The notes: generated by a model not told the origin, from the sequence alone. Counted from the stretch's first letter, positions 41,691-53,165 are shown. The stretch is DNA of 64,000 bases from Bradyrhizobium tropiciagri (GCF_018130545.1 NZ_JAFCKF010000001.1:806001-870000), one strand, 5' to 3'. A program made the numbers and translations.

Positions 41691-44600
41691 ACGTCTCCGC
41701 AGGTTTCATCCGCAAGCCCGTCGCTACCGCATTCCTGGCCGTCGCCATCGTGCTGGTCGGCATGATCGCCTTCGTGCGGCTGCCGGTCTCGGCGCTGCCG
41801 ACGGTGGATACCCCGACCATCCAGGTCACCGCGCAATTGCCCGGCGCCGACCCACAGACCATGGCATCATCGGTCGCGACCCCGCTGGAGCGGCAATTCG
41901 GGCAGCTCGCGGGCCTGACCGGCATGAGCTCGAGCAGCGGACTGGGCAACACCCAGATCACGCTGCAATTTGCGCTGAACCGCAGCGTCGATGCGGCGGC
42001 GCAGGACGTGCAGACCGCGATCGATGCGGCATCGGGGCAATTGCCCAAGACCATGCCGTCGCCGCCGACCTTCCACAAGGTCAATCCGGCCGACGTGCCG
42101 GTGCTGCTGATCGCGCTGATGTCGGACACCGAGCCGCTGACCAAGGTCGACGACTATGCCGACAGCATCCTGGCGCAGAAATTGTCTCAGGTGCCGGGCG
42201 TCTCGCTCGTCACCATCGGCGGCATGCAGAAGCCGTCGATCCGGGTGCAGGTCAATCCGGTCAAGCTCGCCGCCGCAGGGATCGATCTCGAGCAATTGCG
42301 CACCACGCTCGGCAACATCACGGTGAACCAGCCCAAGGGCGTGCTGTACGGCAGCCAGCAGGCCTATACGCTCGCCACCAACGACCAGGTGCTGACCGCG
42401 AGCAAGTATGACGATCTGATCATCGCTTATCGCAACGGCGCGCCGGTGCGCCTGCGCGACATCGGGCATGCCATCGTCGCGGCCGAGGACGTCACGCTGC
42501 ATGGCTGGTACAACGACAAACCCGCCGTCATCCTCGCGATCCAGCGCCAGCCCGGCGCCAACGTGATCAGCACGGTCGACGGCATCAAGAAGCTGCTGCC
42601 GCAGCTGGTGTCGAGCCTGCCGTCCGACATCAAGGTTCAGATCGCCTCCGACCGCACGCAGACCATCCGCGCCAGCGTCGCCGACGTTCAGCTCACTTTG
42701 GTGCTGACCATCGCGCTGGTGGTCGGGGTGATCTTCTTGTTCCTTCGGAATCTGTGGGCGACCATCATCCCCGCGGTGTCGGTCCCGATCTCACTGATCG
42801 GCACCTTCGGCGTGATGTACCTGCTCAACTACAGCCTCGACAATCTGTCGCTGATGGGCCTGTCGATCGCGGTCGGCTTCGTCGTCGACGATGCCATCGT
42901 GATGATCGAGAACATCTCTCGGCATATCGAGGAAGGCCTCTCTCCGATGCAGGCCGCGCTGAAGGGCGCGGGCGAGATCGGTTTCACGATCATTTCGATC
43001 TCGGTCTCGCTGATCGCGGTGTTCATTCCGCTGCTGCTGATGGGCGGAGTGATCGGCCGCATGTTCCAGGAATTCGCCGTCACGGTGTGCGTTTCCATCG
43101 TGGTGTCGGTGATCGTCTCGGTGACGTTGACGCCGATGATGTGCGCCTATCTGCTGTCGCCACACCAGGGCGCTGAGGCCGGGATCATCTCGCGCACGCT
43201 CGAGCGCGGCTTCGTCGCGATTCAGACCGCCTACGAGGCCGTACTCGCCGTAGCGTTACGCTACAAGGCGATGACCCTGTCGATCATGCTGGCAAGCGTC
43301 GCGGTGACCGGCCTGCTGTTCGTGGGCATTCCCAAGGGCTTCTTCCCGCAGCAGGACACCGGCATGATCACCGGCATCACGGAAGCCTCGGCCGACATCT
43401 CACCGGCGCAGATGGCGACCCTGCAACGCAGCGTCATCGATATCATCGCCAAGAACCCAGCCGTCGCCAATGCGACCGGCTATATCGGACCGGGCGGCCC
43501 GACCGTGACCGAGAACAACGGCCGCCTGTTCGTGCTGTTGAAGCCGCGCAACGAGCGCAACGCGTCGGCCGATCAGGTGATCCGCCAGCTCGACACCGCG
43601 CTGCAGAAGATCAAGGGCATGTCGGTGTTCATGCAGGCGACGCAAGACATCAATCTCGCCAGCCGCCTGTCCAAGACGCAGTACCAGTTCACCCTCACCG
43701 ACGTGAACCAGGACGAACTCAATCTGTGGGCCGGCAAGCTGTATCAGAAGCTGAAGACATTGCCGGAACTGGCCGACGTCGCGACCGACCAGGCCAATGC
43801 CGCGCGTCAGCTCAAGCTGCAGATCGACCGCGACGCGGCCTCCCGCCTCGGCATCGATCCGGCCGCGGTTGACAACACGCTCTATGACTCATTCGGCCAG
43901 CGTCATGTCGCTCAGCTGTTCACGACGCTCAACACCTATTACGTGATCCTGGAGGTCGACCCGTCGTTCCAGCTCGGCCCCTACGCGCTCAACCGCATCT
44001 ATGTCCGCTCGTCCGCGGGAACGATGGTGCCCTTGAGCCAGATCGCGAGCATCGACTACGGCACGGCGCCGCTCTCCGTGAACCACCAGAGCCAGTTTCC
44101 GTCAGTGACGCTGAGCTTCAACCTGGCGCCGGGCACGGCGGTCGGGACCGCGGTCGCGGCGGTCCAGAAGGCGACCGCCGATCTGTACGTGCCTTCGACC
44201 GTGGTCACCAGCTTCCAGGGCAACGCTCAAGCGTTCCAGGCCGCGCTCGCGTCGACGCCGATCCTGATCCTGGCCGCGGTGGTAGCCGTCTATCTGATCC
44301 TCGGCATGCTCTATGAGAGCACGGTCCATCCGGTCACGATCCTCTCGACCCTGCCGTCCGCCGGGCTCGGCGCACTGCTCGCGCTGTGGGCGTTCGGCTT
44401 CGGGCTCGACGTGATCGGGCTGATCGGCATCATCCTGCTGATCGGCATCGTGCAGAAGAACGGCATCATGCTGATCGATTTCGCGCTGCAGGCCGAGCGC
44501 CACCAGCATCTCTCCGCAGAGCAGTCGATCTATCAGGCCTGTCGCGCCCGCTTCCGCCCGATCCTGATGACGACGATGTGCGCGATGCTCGGCGGCGTTC

Positions 44601-44806
44601 CGCTGATGATCGGCACCGGCACCGGCTCGGAATTGCGCCAGCCGCTCGGCTTCGCGATTGTCGGCGGACTGATCGTCTCGCAGCTGATGACGCTGTTCAC
44701 GACGCCGGTCGTCTACATCTATCTCGACAGGATCAGCCGGTCGTTGGCTAATTTGCGCAGAGGTGCGCGGAAGGGCACGCCACACGAAGCCGAGGCGGCC
44801 TCGTGA
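41687..44806 (+). CDS. RND multidrug efflux transporter (MdtB/C-like, HAE1)
   Basis: A 1039-residue inner-membrane proton-driven pump, full length. Helix 4 carries the proton-relay pair in GFVVDDAIVMIENI. Two large periplasmic loops, the N-terminal FIRKPVATAFLAVAIVLVGMIAFVRLPVSALPTVDTPTI and the hallmark VQKNGIMLIDFALQ are as expected for the MdtC/MuxC subgroup. No outer-membrane channel gene follows; it would have to be supplied from elsewhere. Ends facing SURF1, only 25 bases between stops. Confidence 0.95.
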   Translation: MNVSAGFIRKPVATAFLAVAIVLVGMIAFVRLPVSALPTVDTPTIQVTAQLPGADPQTMASSVATPLERQFGQLAGLTGMSSSSGLGNTQITLQFALNRSVDAAAQDVQTAIDAASGQLPKTMPSPPTFHKVNPADVPVLLIALMSDTEPLTKVDDYADSILAQKLSQVPGVSLVTIGGMQKPSIRVQVNPVKLAAAGIDLEQLRTTLGNITVNQPKGVLYGSQQAYTLATNDQVLTASKYDDLIIAYRNGAPVRLRDIGHAIVAAEDVTLHGWYNDKPAVILAIQRQPGANVISTVDGIKKLLPQLVSSLPSDIKVQIASDRTQTIRASVADVQLTLVLTIALVVGVIFLFLRNLWATIIPAVSVPISLIGTFGVMYLLNYSLDNLSLMGLSIAVGFVVDDAIVMIENISRHIEEGLSPMQAALKGAGEIGFTIISISVSLIAVFIPLLLMGGVIGRMFQEFAVTVCVSIVVSVIVSVTLTPMMCAYLLSPHQGAEAGIISRTLERGFVAIQTAYEAVLAVALRYKAMTLSIMLASVAVTGLLFVGIPKGFFPQQDTGMITGITEASADISPAQMATLQRSVIDIIAKNPAVANATGYIGPGGPTVTENNGRLFVLLKPRNERNASADQVIRQLDTALQKIKGMSVFMQATQDINLASRLSKTQYQFTLTDVNQDELNLWAGKLYQKLKTLPELADVATDQANAARQLKLQIDRDAASRLGIDPAAVDNTLYDSFGQRHVAQLFTTLNTYYVILEVDPSFQLGPYALNRIYVRSSAGTMVPLSQIASIDYGTAPLSVNHQSQFPSVTLSFNLAPGTAVGTAVAAVQKATADLYVPSTVVTSFQGNAQAFQAALASTPILILAAVVAVYLILGMLYESTVHPVTILSTLPSAGLGALLALWAFGFGLDVIGLIGIILLIGIVQKNGIMLIDFALQAERHQHLSAEQSIYQACRARFRPILMTTMCAMLGGVPLMIGTGTGSELRQPLGFAIVGGLIVSQLMTLFTTPVVYIYLDRISRSLANLRRGARKGTPHEAEAAS

Positions 44807-44831
44807 CCCACTCCTGTGCCGCAAACTCGTC

Positions 44832-45653
44832 TCAACCCGCCCAGCGCCGCTGGCCGCGCCACCACAGACCAAACGCGATCGTGACCGCGGCAGCCAGCGA
44901 GAACCAGGTGATGGCGTATTGCATGTGGTCGTCCTTGAGCCGCACCTTGAGCGGGCCAGGTTTGGGCGTGCCGCTGTCCGGCACCGGCGCCTCGAGGTCG
45001 ATATAGAACGGCGCGACCTCGCCCCAGCCGAGCGCCTGCGCCATCGCGCGATGATCGCGCACGAACCACAACCGCTTCGCCGAATCTTCCTTCGGCGTCA
45101 GCCGGCCTGGCGGCTCGGGGAAGCGGATATAGCCGGTCAGCTCAACCGGCGCGCCGGTGACGAGACGCCCAGTGACGCGATCCTCGAAGGCGCGGTCCTG
45201 CATCGTGTTCTGCACGAAGCCGGTGTTGACCACGACGGTCTCGCCGCTGGCAAGCTTCGCCGGCAGGAACGCCCAGGTGCCGGGGCCACTGACGTCGTCG
45301 CGCACCGCGGAGCCGGAGCTGAACACCATCGCGTCGGGCAGCTTCGCATAGGTCGCGGTCAGGCTGACGCGGCGGAATTCGTCCCTCGCCGAGGTCAGCG
45401 TCGGCCATGCCGAGGGCGACGGCAGTGCCTCGGTCGGCGCGGCGAGCCGGGTGTCGAGTGCGGCGATCAGCGCATGTTTCTCGACCCGGCGCTGCAATTG
45501 CCAGACGCCGAGCGCGATGAACACCGCGATCAGGATCAGCGTGAAAAGGCCGAAGCCGGCCGCGCTCGGCCGATTAGAAGCCTTTGACGCGTTTTCTTGG
45601 CGCGAACCGGTGCCAACTTCGCTGGAAAACGCTTTGTTCGTCGTGTCGTTCAT
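44832..45653 (-). CDS. SURF1 family cytochrome oxidase assembly protein
   Basis: A 273-residue inner-membrane protein that helps insert heme a into oxidase subunit I. Two transmembrane helices enclose a periplasmic domain: GLFTLILIAVFIALGVWQLQRRVEK near 34-58 and WFSLAAAVTIAFGLWWRGQ near the C-terminus. Residues 7-23 (KAFSSEVGTGSRQENAS) are encoded by a palindromic repeat at 45585-45635, so the N-terminus is longer than the family core needs. The start overlaps the DUF983 stop by ATGA. The open frame continues far upstream, but that is only a shadow of DUF983. Confidence 0.93.
   Translation of the reverse strand: MNDTTNKAFSSEVGTGSRQENASKASNRPSAAGFGLFTLILIAVFIALGVWQLQRRVEKHALIAALDTRLAAPTEALPSPSAWPTLTSARDEFRRVSLTATYAKLPDAMVFSSGSAVRDDVSGPGTWAFLPAKLASGETVVVNTGFVQNTMQDRAFEDRVTGRLVTGAPVELTGYIRFPEPPGRLTPKEDSAKRLWFVRDHRAMAQALGWGEVAPFYIDLEAPVPDSGTPKPGPLKVRLKDDHMQYAITWFSLAAAVTIAFGLWWRGQRRWAG
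45585..45635. repeat. Palindromic repeat inside the SURF1 coding sequence
   Basis: GCGTTTTC (45589-45596) and GAAAACGC (45625-45632) are inverted arms around a GCGCGAACCGGTGCC core. The sequence belongs, from memory, to a dispersed Bradyrhizobium repeat that normally lies between genes. Here it is in frame and encodes SURF1 residues 7-23. Confidence 0.75.
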
Positions 45654-46036
45654 TTCGGGTCGCGCTCGATCAATTGGCCTTCTGCGGCCTTGTGGTGGAA
45701 TTGCAGCGCGATCAGCAGCGCCTTCATCGAACGCAGCGGCAGGATCGTGGTCACCAGGATCAACGGCAGCCACAGCGCGGCGTGGACCCAGAACGGCGGC
45801 TGGTACTTCACCTCGACGATCAGCGCCGCCGCGACCACGATGGCGCCGGCCAGCATGATGATGAAGATCGCCGGGCCGTCGCCGGCATCGATGAAGGCGA
45901 AGTCGAGGCCGCAGGCCTGGCAGCGCGGCGCCAGGGTCAGGAAGCCGGAATAGAGCTTGCCCTTGCCGCAGCGCGGACACCGACAGGCGATGCCGCGGAG
46001 CGCGCTCTCGGTCACGGTGGGCGGGGTATCGGTCAT
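45650..46036 (-). CDS. DUF983 zinc-ribbon membrane protein
   Basis: A 128-residue protein. An N-terminal zinc ribbon (CRCPRCGKGKLYSGFLTLAPRCQACGLDF, Cys pairs at about 18-23 and 38-41) precedes two transmembrane helices. DUF983 proteins sit beside aa3 oxidase genes in alphaproteobacteria; their exact job is unknown. Follows ctaE after a terminator-like hairpin and overlaps SURF1. Confidence 0.88.
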   Translation of the reverse strand: MTDTPPTVTESALRGIACRCPRCGKGKLYSGFLTLAPRCQACGLDFAFIDAGDGPAIFIIMLAGAIVVAAALIVEVKYQPPFWVHAALWLPLILVTTILPLRSMKALLIALQFHHKAAEGQLIERDPK

Positions 46037-46055
46037 CGGCTCTCAATCAAAAGCA

Positions 46056-46082
46056 AAGGGGCGGCCATCAGGCCGCCCCTTC
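46056..46082 (-). terminator. Hairpin between ctaE and DUF983
   Basis: AAGGGGCGGCC and GGCCGCCCCTT (46056-46066, 46071-46081) form an 11-base stem with an ATCA loop. On the minus strand it is followed by TTTGCTTTTG, so the main oxidase transcript can end here and DUF983-SURF1 may be read at a lower level or from another start. Confidence 0.8.
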
Positions 46083-46099
46083 TTAGCACGTCAGCGAAG

Positions 46100-46996
46100 T
46101 TAGTGTGCGCCGTGCGCCATCGACTCGGCGCCGTGGCCCCAGACGTAGATGCAGATGAACAGGAACAGCCAGACCACGTCGACGAAGTGCCAGTACCAAG
46201 CGGCGAATTCGAAGCCGAGATGCTGCTTCGGCGTGAAGTGGCCGGCATAGGCGCGGATCAGGCAGACCAGCAGGAAGATGGTGCCGACCAGCACGTGGAA
46301 TCCGTGGAACCCGGTCGCCATGAAGAAGGTCGCGCCATAGACGTTGCCGCCGAACGAGAACGTCGCATGGGCGTACTCATAGGCCTGCACGCAGGTGAAG
46401 CAGGCGCCGAGGATCACGGTGAGGATCAGGCCCTGCTTGAGGCCCTGGCGATCATTCTCCAGCAGCGCGTGGTGAGCCCAGGTAACGGTGGTGCCCGAGG
46501 TCAGGAGCAGCAGCGTGTTGAGCAGCGGCAGATGCCAGGGATCGAAGGTCTCGATGCCGTGCGGCGGCCAGGTGCCGGGGACGGAGCAGGCGCCCATCGC
46601 GGTGCCGGCACCGCAGCCGAACACCGCATCGCGCGTGGCGTGCACCGCATCGGCCGGGAACAGCGCGGAGTTGAAGAAGGCCCAGAACCAGGCGACGAAG
46701 AACATCACCTCGGAGGCGATGAACAGGATCATGCCGTAGCGGTGGCTGATCTGCACCACGCGGGTGTGGTCGCCCTTGTACTGGGCTTCCTTGATCACGT
46801 CGCCCCACCAGCTGGCCATGGTGTAGAGCACGCCGATGGTGCCGATGCCGAACACGATCGGCGCGGCGGAGTACATGTGGTGCATCCAGCCGATCGCGCC
46901 GAACGCCATGATGAAGGCCGAGATCGAGCCGACCACCGGCCACGGGCTCGGGTCGACGAGATGATAGTCGTGATGCTTGACTTGCGCCTCAGCCAT
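46100..46996 (-). CDS. ctaE: Cytochrome c oxidase subunit III
   Basis: A 298-residue seven-helix subunit of the aa3 oxidase. [28 protein letters not shown] is the standard opening; [25 protein letters not shown] and [35 protein letters not shown] are the hallmark segments. ATG at 46996 follows GGAGAG closely. Last structural gene before the hairpin at 46056-46082. Confidence 0.96.
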   Translation of the reverse strand: MAEAQVKHHDYHLVDPSPWPVVGSISAFIMAFGAIGWMHHMYSAAPIVFGIGTIGVLYTMASWWGDVIKEAQYKGDHTRVVQISHRYGMILFIASEVMFFVAWFWAFFNSALFPADAVHATRDAVFGCGAGTAMGACSVPGTWPPHGIETFDPWHLPLLNTLLLLTSGTTVTWAHHALLENDRQGLKQGLILTVILGACFTCVQAYEYAHATFSFGGNVYGATFFMATGFHGFHVLVGTIFLLVCLIRAYAGHFTPKQHLGFEFAAWYWHFVDVVWLFLFICIYVWGHGAESMAHGAH

Positions 46997-47054
46997 TGCC
47001 GTCTCTCCATTCGCGTGCCGCAAGGCACGTCTTAATCTTTAATTCCAATCTCAT

Positions 47055-47101
47055 CGCATGATCTTCTCGGAAAACCGGTCTCGACTTTTCCGGATCATGC
47101 G
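47055..47101. repeat. GATCATGC palindromic repeat inside the oxidase cluster
   Basis: CGCATGATC (47055-47063) and GATCATGCG (47093-47101) are exact inverted arms around TTCTCGGAAAACCGG...TTTTCCG, an inner inverted pair. It lies in the 105-base ctaG-ctaE gap. A relative with GAGCATGATC/GATCATGCTC arms is at 51906-51954. Confidence 0.8.
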
Positions 47102-47740
47102 CTAGCCGCCCTTGCGCTGCTCCGCCTCGCCGGCCGCCACGGGCTTCGGCGTCGCGTCGCGCACTGGGAAGAAGGTGTAGGACAAAGTGATCGTCTTCAG
47201 CGTGTCGTTCTCGCTGTCCTTGGCCAGCGCCGGATCGACATAGAACACCACGGCCATCTCGCGCTTTTCGCCCGGGGCCATGGTCTGCTCGGTGAAGCAG
47301 AAGCAGTTGATCTTCTGGAAATAGGAGCCGACCGTCAGCGGCGCGACGTTATAGGCGGCCTGACCGGTGGTGGTGCGCGCCGACTGGTTGGTCACGGTGT
47401 AATAGACCGTGACGACCTGGCCGATCTTGACGTCGATCGTGGTCTGCTCGGCCTCGAACTTCCAGGGCAGCCCCGGCGCGACGTTGGAATCGAAGCTGAC
47501 CGCGATGGTGCGCTCGAGTGGCGCATCCGAAGGCAGCGAAGTCGCGACTTGGGTGGTGCCGTTGAAGCCGGTGGTGCGGCAGAACCAGTTGTAGAACGGC
47601 ACGGCGGCGTAGGACGCGCCGAGCATCAGCACCACGACGAAGCCGCAGATCGAGGCGACCATGGCGTCGCGGGTCAGCGTGCGGCGCGCGACCTTGGCGC
47701 CCTCACTTTGCTGCGGTCCCTGGTTCGCCATCTCGCTCAC
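47102..47740 (-). CDS. ctaG: Cytochrome oxidase copper chaperone CtaG (Cox11)
   Basis: A 212-residue protein with one N-terminal helix ([26 protein letters not shown]) and a periplasmic Cox11 domain that inserts copper B into subunit I. Cys54 (NWFC) and the motif CFCF at 146-149 are the copper ligands. The GTG start overlaps the stop of the small upstream gene; an ATG nine bases downstream (MANQG) is an alternative. Confidence 0.93.
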   Translation of the reverse strand: MSEMANQGPQQSEGAKVARRTLTRDAMVASICGFVVVLMLGASYAAVPFYNWFCRTTGFNGTTQVATSLPSDAPLERTIAVSFDSNVAPGLPWKFEAEQTTIDVKIGQVVTVYYTVTNQSARTTTGQAAYNVAPLTVGSYFQKINCFCFTEQTMAPGEKREMAVVFYVDPALAKDSENDTLKTITLSYTFFPVRDATPKPVAAGEAEQRKGG

Positions 47741-47901
47741 AGCGGCCGCACCAGCACGGCTGGCCCCTTGACGAGGGTGACGGCGAAGAACAGCACGACC
47801 ATGACGCCGAGCGCGAGCGCAATGGCGATCGAGCGCTGGCGGCGGCTCTTGAGCTGCGCCTCAGTGAGGACGATGCCTTCTGGTTCGTTCTTGTCGTCCA
47901 T
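47737..47901 (-). CDS. Small one-helix membrane protein of the oxidase operon (CoxF-like)
   Basis: A 54-residue protein starting MDDKNEPEG: an acidic lead, then [45 protein letters not shown], with one transmembrane helix near 26-44. Small genes of this kind lie between ctaB and ctaG in alphaproteobacterial aa3 operons and are called coxF in some annotations; I give that by location and shape. It overlaps ctaG. Confidence 0.75.
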   Translation of the reverse strand: MDDKNEPEGIVLTEAQLKSRRQRSIAIALALGVMVVLFFAVTLVKGPAVLVRPL

Positions 47902-47939
47902 TGGTATCCCGTGCGCCCCCATCTCGCCCCCCGGCGTCC

Positions 47940-48878
47940 CTACCCGATGAAGACGGGCAGGATCGCGCGGACCACGACCTCCGCGAGGAGGACGGCGAAC
48001 AGCGCGAACAGATAAAGGATCGAGAAGGCGAACAGCCGGCGCGTGGCGCGGTTGGCCGCAACGCCTTCACGGCGGCGATAGACTTCAATGGCGAGCCACA
48101 GCATGCCGGCGCCGAGCACCAGCGAGGTGACGCCGTAGATCGCATCGAAATACCCCAGCGGCCACGGCGCCAGCGCAATTGCGACCAGCACGATGGTGTA
48201 GAGCAGGATCTGCAGCCGGGTCGCGTCGGGACCGGCGACCACCGGCAGCATCGGAATGCCGGCGCGCGCATAGTCGTCGCTGCGGAACAGCGCCAGCGCC
48301 CAGAAATGCGGCGGGGTCCAGAAGAAGATGATGAGGAACAGCAGGATCGGCTCGACCGAGAGCGAGCCGGTCGCAGCGGCCCACGCCACCACCGGCGGCA
48401 GCGCGCCGGCGGCGCCGCCGATCACGATGTTCTGCGCGGTCCAGCGCTTCAGCAGCATCGTGTAGATCACGGCGTAGAAGAAGATGGTGAAGGCGAGCAG
48501 CGCGCCCGCCACCCAGTTGACCAGGATACCGAGCGTCATCACCGAGAAGAAGGCGAGCGTCAGGCCGAAGGCAGCCGCCTCGGCCTGGGTGATGCGGCCG
48601 CGCGGGATCGGGCGGTTCGCGGTCCGCGACATCAACGCATCGACATCGCTCTCATAGGCCATGTTGAGCGCGCCGGAGGCGCCGGCGCCGACCGCGATGC
48701 ACAGGATCGAGGTGAAGGCCAGCACCGGATGCACATGCACCGGCGCGATCATCAGCCCGACCAGCGCGGTGAAGATCACCAGCGACATCACGCGCGGCTT
48801 CAACAGCGCGATGTAGTCGCCCACTTCGGCCTCGGAGATCCGGGGCAGCTCAATGGCGTTGTGATCGACAACCGACAA
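47940..48878 (-). CDS. ctaB: Protoheme IX farnesyltransferase CtaB
   Basis: A 312-residue UbiA-family membrane prenyltransferase that adds farnesyl to heme b to give heme o, precursor of heme a. The Asp-rich site [19 protein letters not shown] and the second acidic site are present, and eight to nine helices are predicted. The start appears to be TTG (TTGTCGGTT, MSVVDH). Precedes the small coxF-like gene by 38 bases. Confidence 0.94.
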   Translation of the reverse strand: MSVVDHNAIELPRISEAEVGDYIALLKPRVMSLVIFTALVGLMIAPVHVHPVLAFTSILCIAVGAGASGALNMAYESDVDALMSRTANRPIPRGRITQAEAAAFGLTLAFFSVMTLGILVNWVAGALLAFTIFFYAVIYTMLLKRWTAQNIVIGGAAGALPPVVAWAAATGSLSVEPILLFLIIFFWTPPHFWALALFRSDDYARAGIPMLPVVAGPDATRLQILLYTIVLVAIALAPWPLGYFDAIYGVTSLVLGAGMLWLAIEVYRRREGVAANRATRRLFAFSILYLFALFAVLLAEVVVRAILPVFIG

Positions 48879-48904
48879 GATCAGGTCTCACTTCTCTTAA
48901 AAGG

Positions 48905-48929
48905 CGCGGCGCACCCAGGGTGCGCCGCG
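48905..48929 (-). terminator. Strong hairpin between ctaD and ctaB
   Basis: A 12-base perfect stem CGCGGCGCACCC / GGGTGCGCCGCG with a minimal loop, followed on the minus strand by CCTTTTAAG. Either a partial terminator or a processing site that raises structural subunits I and II over the assembly genes. Confidence 0.7.
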
Positions 48930-48940
48930 TTATCTTGGAC

Positions 48941-50608
<1,668 letters not shown>

Positions 50609-50637
50609 TTATCCATCCGCGCCGTAAGCGGCGAGGC

Positions 50638-51477
50638 TTATTGCGCCGCCTGACCAGCCGAGGCGTAGGAATTCGCCGGGTTGGTCGCAAACTTCTTCTT
50701 CGCCCCTTCAACCCAGGTCGCGAATTCCTGGTCGCTGACGACCCGGACCGCGATCGGCATGAAGGCGTGGTCCTTGCCGCACAGTTCCGAGCACTGGCCA
50801 TAGAATACGCCGGTCTTGGTAGCCTTGAACCAGCTCTCGTTGAGGCGGCCGGGGATCGAGTCGATCTTGACGCCGAAGGCCGGCACCGCGAACGAGTGGA
50901 TCACGTCGGCGCCGGTGGTCTGGATCCGGACCACCTTGTTGACCGGGACCACCATCTCGTTGTCGACGCCGAGCAGACGGGGCTGCTTGTCCTTGTCGAG
51001 CAGCGAATCGAACTCGAACTTGCCGTTATCCGGGTAGGCGTAGGACCAGTACCACTGCTTGCCGGTGACCTTCACGGTGAGGTCCGGCTTCGGCACGTCG
51101 AGCTCCAGGAACAACAGACGGAACGAGGGCACCGCGATGCCGACCAGGATCAGGACCGGGATCAGCGTCCAGGCCACCTCGATCAGGGTGTTGTGGGTGG
51201 TCTTGGAGGGGACCGGGTTGGCCTTGGCGTTGAACTTCACCACCACGATGATGAGCAGCGCCAGCACGAACAAGGTGATGACGGTGATCAGCACCAGCAG
51301 GAAATTGTGGAACCAGATGATGTTTTCCATCACCGGGGTCGCGCCTTCCTGCAGCGTGTGCTCCCAGGGGGCCGGCTGCCCCATTTCGGCGAAGGCCGAT
51401 CCCGCGGCGACCGACGCCACACCCGCTACCGCCAACCCCAGCAATTGCCTGCCCAACCGGCCAATCGACATCTTCAT
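50638..51477 (-). CDS. ctaC: Cytochrome c oxidase subunit II
   Basis: A 279-residue subunit that takes electrons from cytochrome c through CuA. Signal sequence to about residue 30 (GVASVAAGSAFAEMG), two transmembrane helices, then a cupredoxin domain. CuA ligands are in HSFAVPAFGVKID and GQCSELCGKDHAFMPI (two Cys, two His, Met). First gene of the operon; ATG at 51477 is chosen among several upstream alternatives (the ATG at 51498 is weaker). Confidence 0.96.
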   Translation of the reverse strand: MKMSIGRLGRQLLGLAVAGVASVAAGSAFAEMGQPAPWEHTLQEGATPVMENIIWFHNFLLVLITVITLFVLALLIIVVVKFNAKANPVPSKTTHNTLIEVAWTLIPVLILVGIAVPSFRLLFLELDVPKPDLTVKVTGKQWYWSYAYPDNGKFEFDSLLDKDKQPRLLGVDNEMVVPVNKVVRIQTTGADVIHSFAVPAFGVKIDSIPGRLNESWFKATKTGVFYGQCSELCGKDHAFMPIAVRVVSDQEFATWVEGAKKKFATNPANSYASAGQAAQ

Positions 51478-52065
51478 GCCGCTCGCGCTCCCTTGCATTA
51501 TTCCCCAAAGCACCTCCGGCATGTGGCCGGAAATGCAGCACGATCCGCCCTGACAAACGGCCTTCCGGACATACCCGTCTCTGAGTCAAGGTGGGTACGG
51601 GAGCCAGATCGCTAGAACGCGTCGAAATCCAGCCTCTCAAACCATAATTCTCAGGCGCTCGCAATGCAGTAGTAGGGCCGAAAGCCATGCGCCTGCGATG
51701 AACCTGCCGATTGCGATTTTTCCCGCAAAATCAAGCGAAAGCCCTTGGACCAATTGTCCACCCTGCTTGACAGGGAGATTGCCGGATGTACCCACAGGCG
51801 GGTGCTCCACAGGAACCTGATTCGCTGCGGGCTGCCGCAATCCGGCGCGGGAATGGCTTCAAGATCGCCTTCAAGGCGCCGTCATTGCGGTATCAGTCGG
51901 CTCACGAGCATGATCCGGAACAGGGACCGCCGGCTTTGCGAAAAGATCATGCTCAAACAAAGAGATGAGATCACGATGCGATATTTGCAGGCGCATCCTG
52001 ATCGGGCGTGCTAGCGGCGGCCGGGCGGACGGCCGGACCGACCGAACATCAAAGGATCGACCCGG
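51478..52065. other. Gap between ctaC and ialB holding both promoters
   Basis: These 588 bases carry no convincing gene; the short open frames inside lack ribosome sites and family likeness. They include the oxidase operon leader, the repeat at 51906-51954, and a CTTGACA stretch at 51766-51772 on the plus strand that might be part of a promoter for ialB. Confidence 0.6.
51906..51954. repeat. GATCATGC palindromic repeat upstream of ialB
   Basis: GAGCATGATC (51906-51915) and GATCATGCTC (51945-51954) are exact 10-base inverted arms; the following AAACAAAGAGATGAGATCACGATG continues the known dispersed element as I remember it. The relative at 47055-47101 lies inside the oxidase cluster. Confidence 0.8.
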
Positions 52066-52620
52066 ATGGGCGCTTCGAACATTCAGGCCAGACATTTGCG
52101 GGCAAGAGATTTGCGTTTGACGGTGGCCGGCTGGCTCGGCGGCCTCATGATTCTGGCCTGTTCTCTCGGCCTGACCCAGACCGCGCACGCCCAGGGCGCG
52201 GTGCGCTCGGTCCATGGCGACTGGCAGATCCGCTGCGACACCCCGCCGGGCGCTCAGGCCGAGCAATGCGCCCTGATCCAGAGCGTGGTCGCCGAAGACC
52301 GCTCCAATGCCGGCCTGACCGTGATCGTGCTGAAGACCGCCGACCAGAAGAGCCGCCTGATGCGCGTGGTCGCCCCGCTCGGCGTGCTCTTGCCCTCCGG
52401 CCTCGGCCTGAAACTCGACAATCAGGACGTCGGCCGCGCCGGTTTTGTCAGATGCCTGCCCAATGGCTGCGTCGCCGAGGTCGTGATGGACGACAAGCTG
52501 CTCGGCCAGTTGAAGAACGCCAAGACCGCGACGTTCATCATCTTCGAGACGCCGGAAGAAGGTATCGGCTTTCCGCTCAGCCTGAATGGCTTGGCGGAGG
52601 GCTATGACAAATTGCCCTAG
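52066..52620 (+). CDS. IalB family secreted protein
   Basis: A 184-residue protein related to the Bartonella invasion-associated locus B. N-terminal signal (GWLGGLMILACSLGLTQTAHAQG, cleavage after AHA), then VRSVHGDWQIRCDTPPGAQAEQCALIQ, and GFVRCLPNGCVAEVVMDDKLL; Cys pairs are typical of the family. Many alphaproteobacteria, including non-pathogens, carry paralogs; the function outside Bartonella is unclear. Read away from ctaC. Confidence 0.88.
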   Translation: MGASNIQARHLRARDLRLTVAGWLGGLMILACSLGLTQTAHAQGAVRSVHGDWQIRCDTPPGAQAEQCALIQSVVAEDRSNAGLTVIVLKTADQKSRLMRVVAPLGVLLPSGLGLKLDNQDVGRAGFVRCLPNGCVAEVVMDDKLLGQLKNAKTATFIIFETPEEGIGFPLSLNGLAEGYDKLP

Positions 52621-52625
52621 GCAAA

Positions 52626-53120
52626 CTAGAGCAGTACGCCCATCACCAAGAGGTCGCCATAGACGCCATCGACGCAAACATCGTCGCGCAGGCGGCCTTC
52701 GAACTCAAAGCCGACCTTCCGGTACAGCGCGACCGCATTGGCGTTCTCGACCCGCACCGTCAATTCCACGCGGTGAAATCCGAACTGCCTAGACGCGGCG
52801 AGGGCCTGCTGGATCAACCTTAGCCCAAGCCCCTGCCCCCGGAAGGCCAACAGCAGGCCCATCCCGAGAATGCCGACATGGGCATGGATCGGCCTGGCCT
52901 TGGGCCTGACGTCGCACCAGCCGACCACCTCGTTGTCCCTGAGCGCAACGAACTGCGGAAAGCCATGGTCGATGTTGTCGCGAATGAACGCCCGCGTCGC
53001 TTCGGCCGGCGGCGCCTCAAGAAACGACAGATAGCGCCGTTCCCGCGCAACGGTGTCGAGGGCGCGGTGAAAACCCTCGGCATGCTCTTCGCGGATCGGA
53101 ACGATTTCGACCGTGTTCAT
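52626..53120 (-). CDS. GNAT family N-acetyltransferase
   Basis: A 164-residue acetyltransferase using acetyl-CoA. The motif A segment LLAFRGQGLGLRLIQQAL gives the CoA-binding loop, preceded by HVGILGMG, and NANAVALYRKVGFEFEGRLRDD is motif B. Target unknown. Its end is only 6 bases from that of ialB, convergent. Confidence 0.88.
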   Translation of the reverse strand: MNTVEIVPIREEHAEGFHRALDTVARERRYLSFLEAPPAEATRAFIRDNIDHGFPQFVALRDNEVVGWCDVRPKARPIHAHVGILGMGLLLAFRGQGLGLRLIQQALAASRQFGFHRVELTVRVENANAVALYRKVGFEFEGRLRDDVCVDGVYGDLLVMGVLL

Positions 53121-53165
53121 GGTCTTGCCAGCGTATTGGACCGTATGACGCGGAGCAAATCCGGC

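Noticed and set aside
51745-52014. Short open frames in the ctaC-ialB gap
   Set aside because: No ribosome site, no family likeness, and they include a dispersed repeat.
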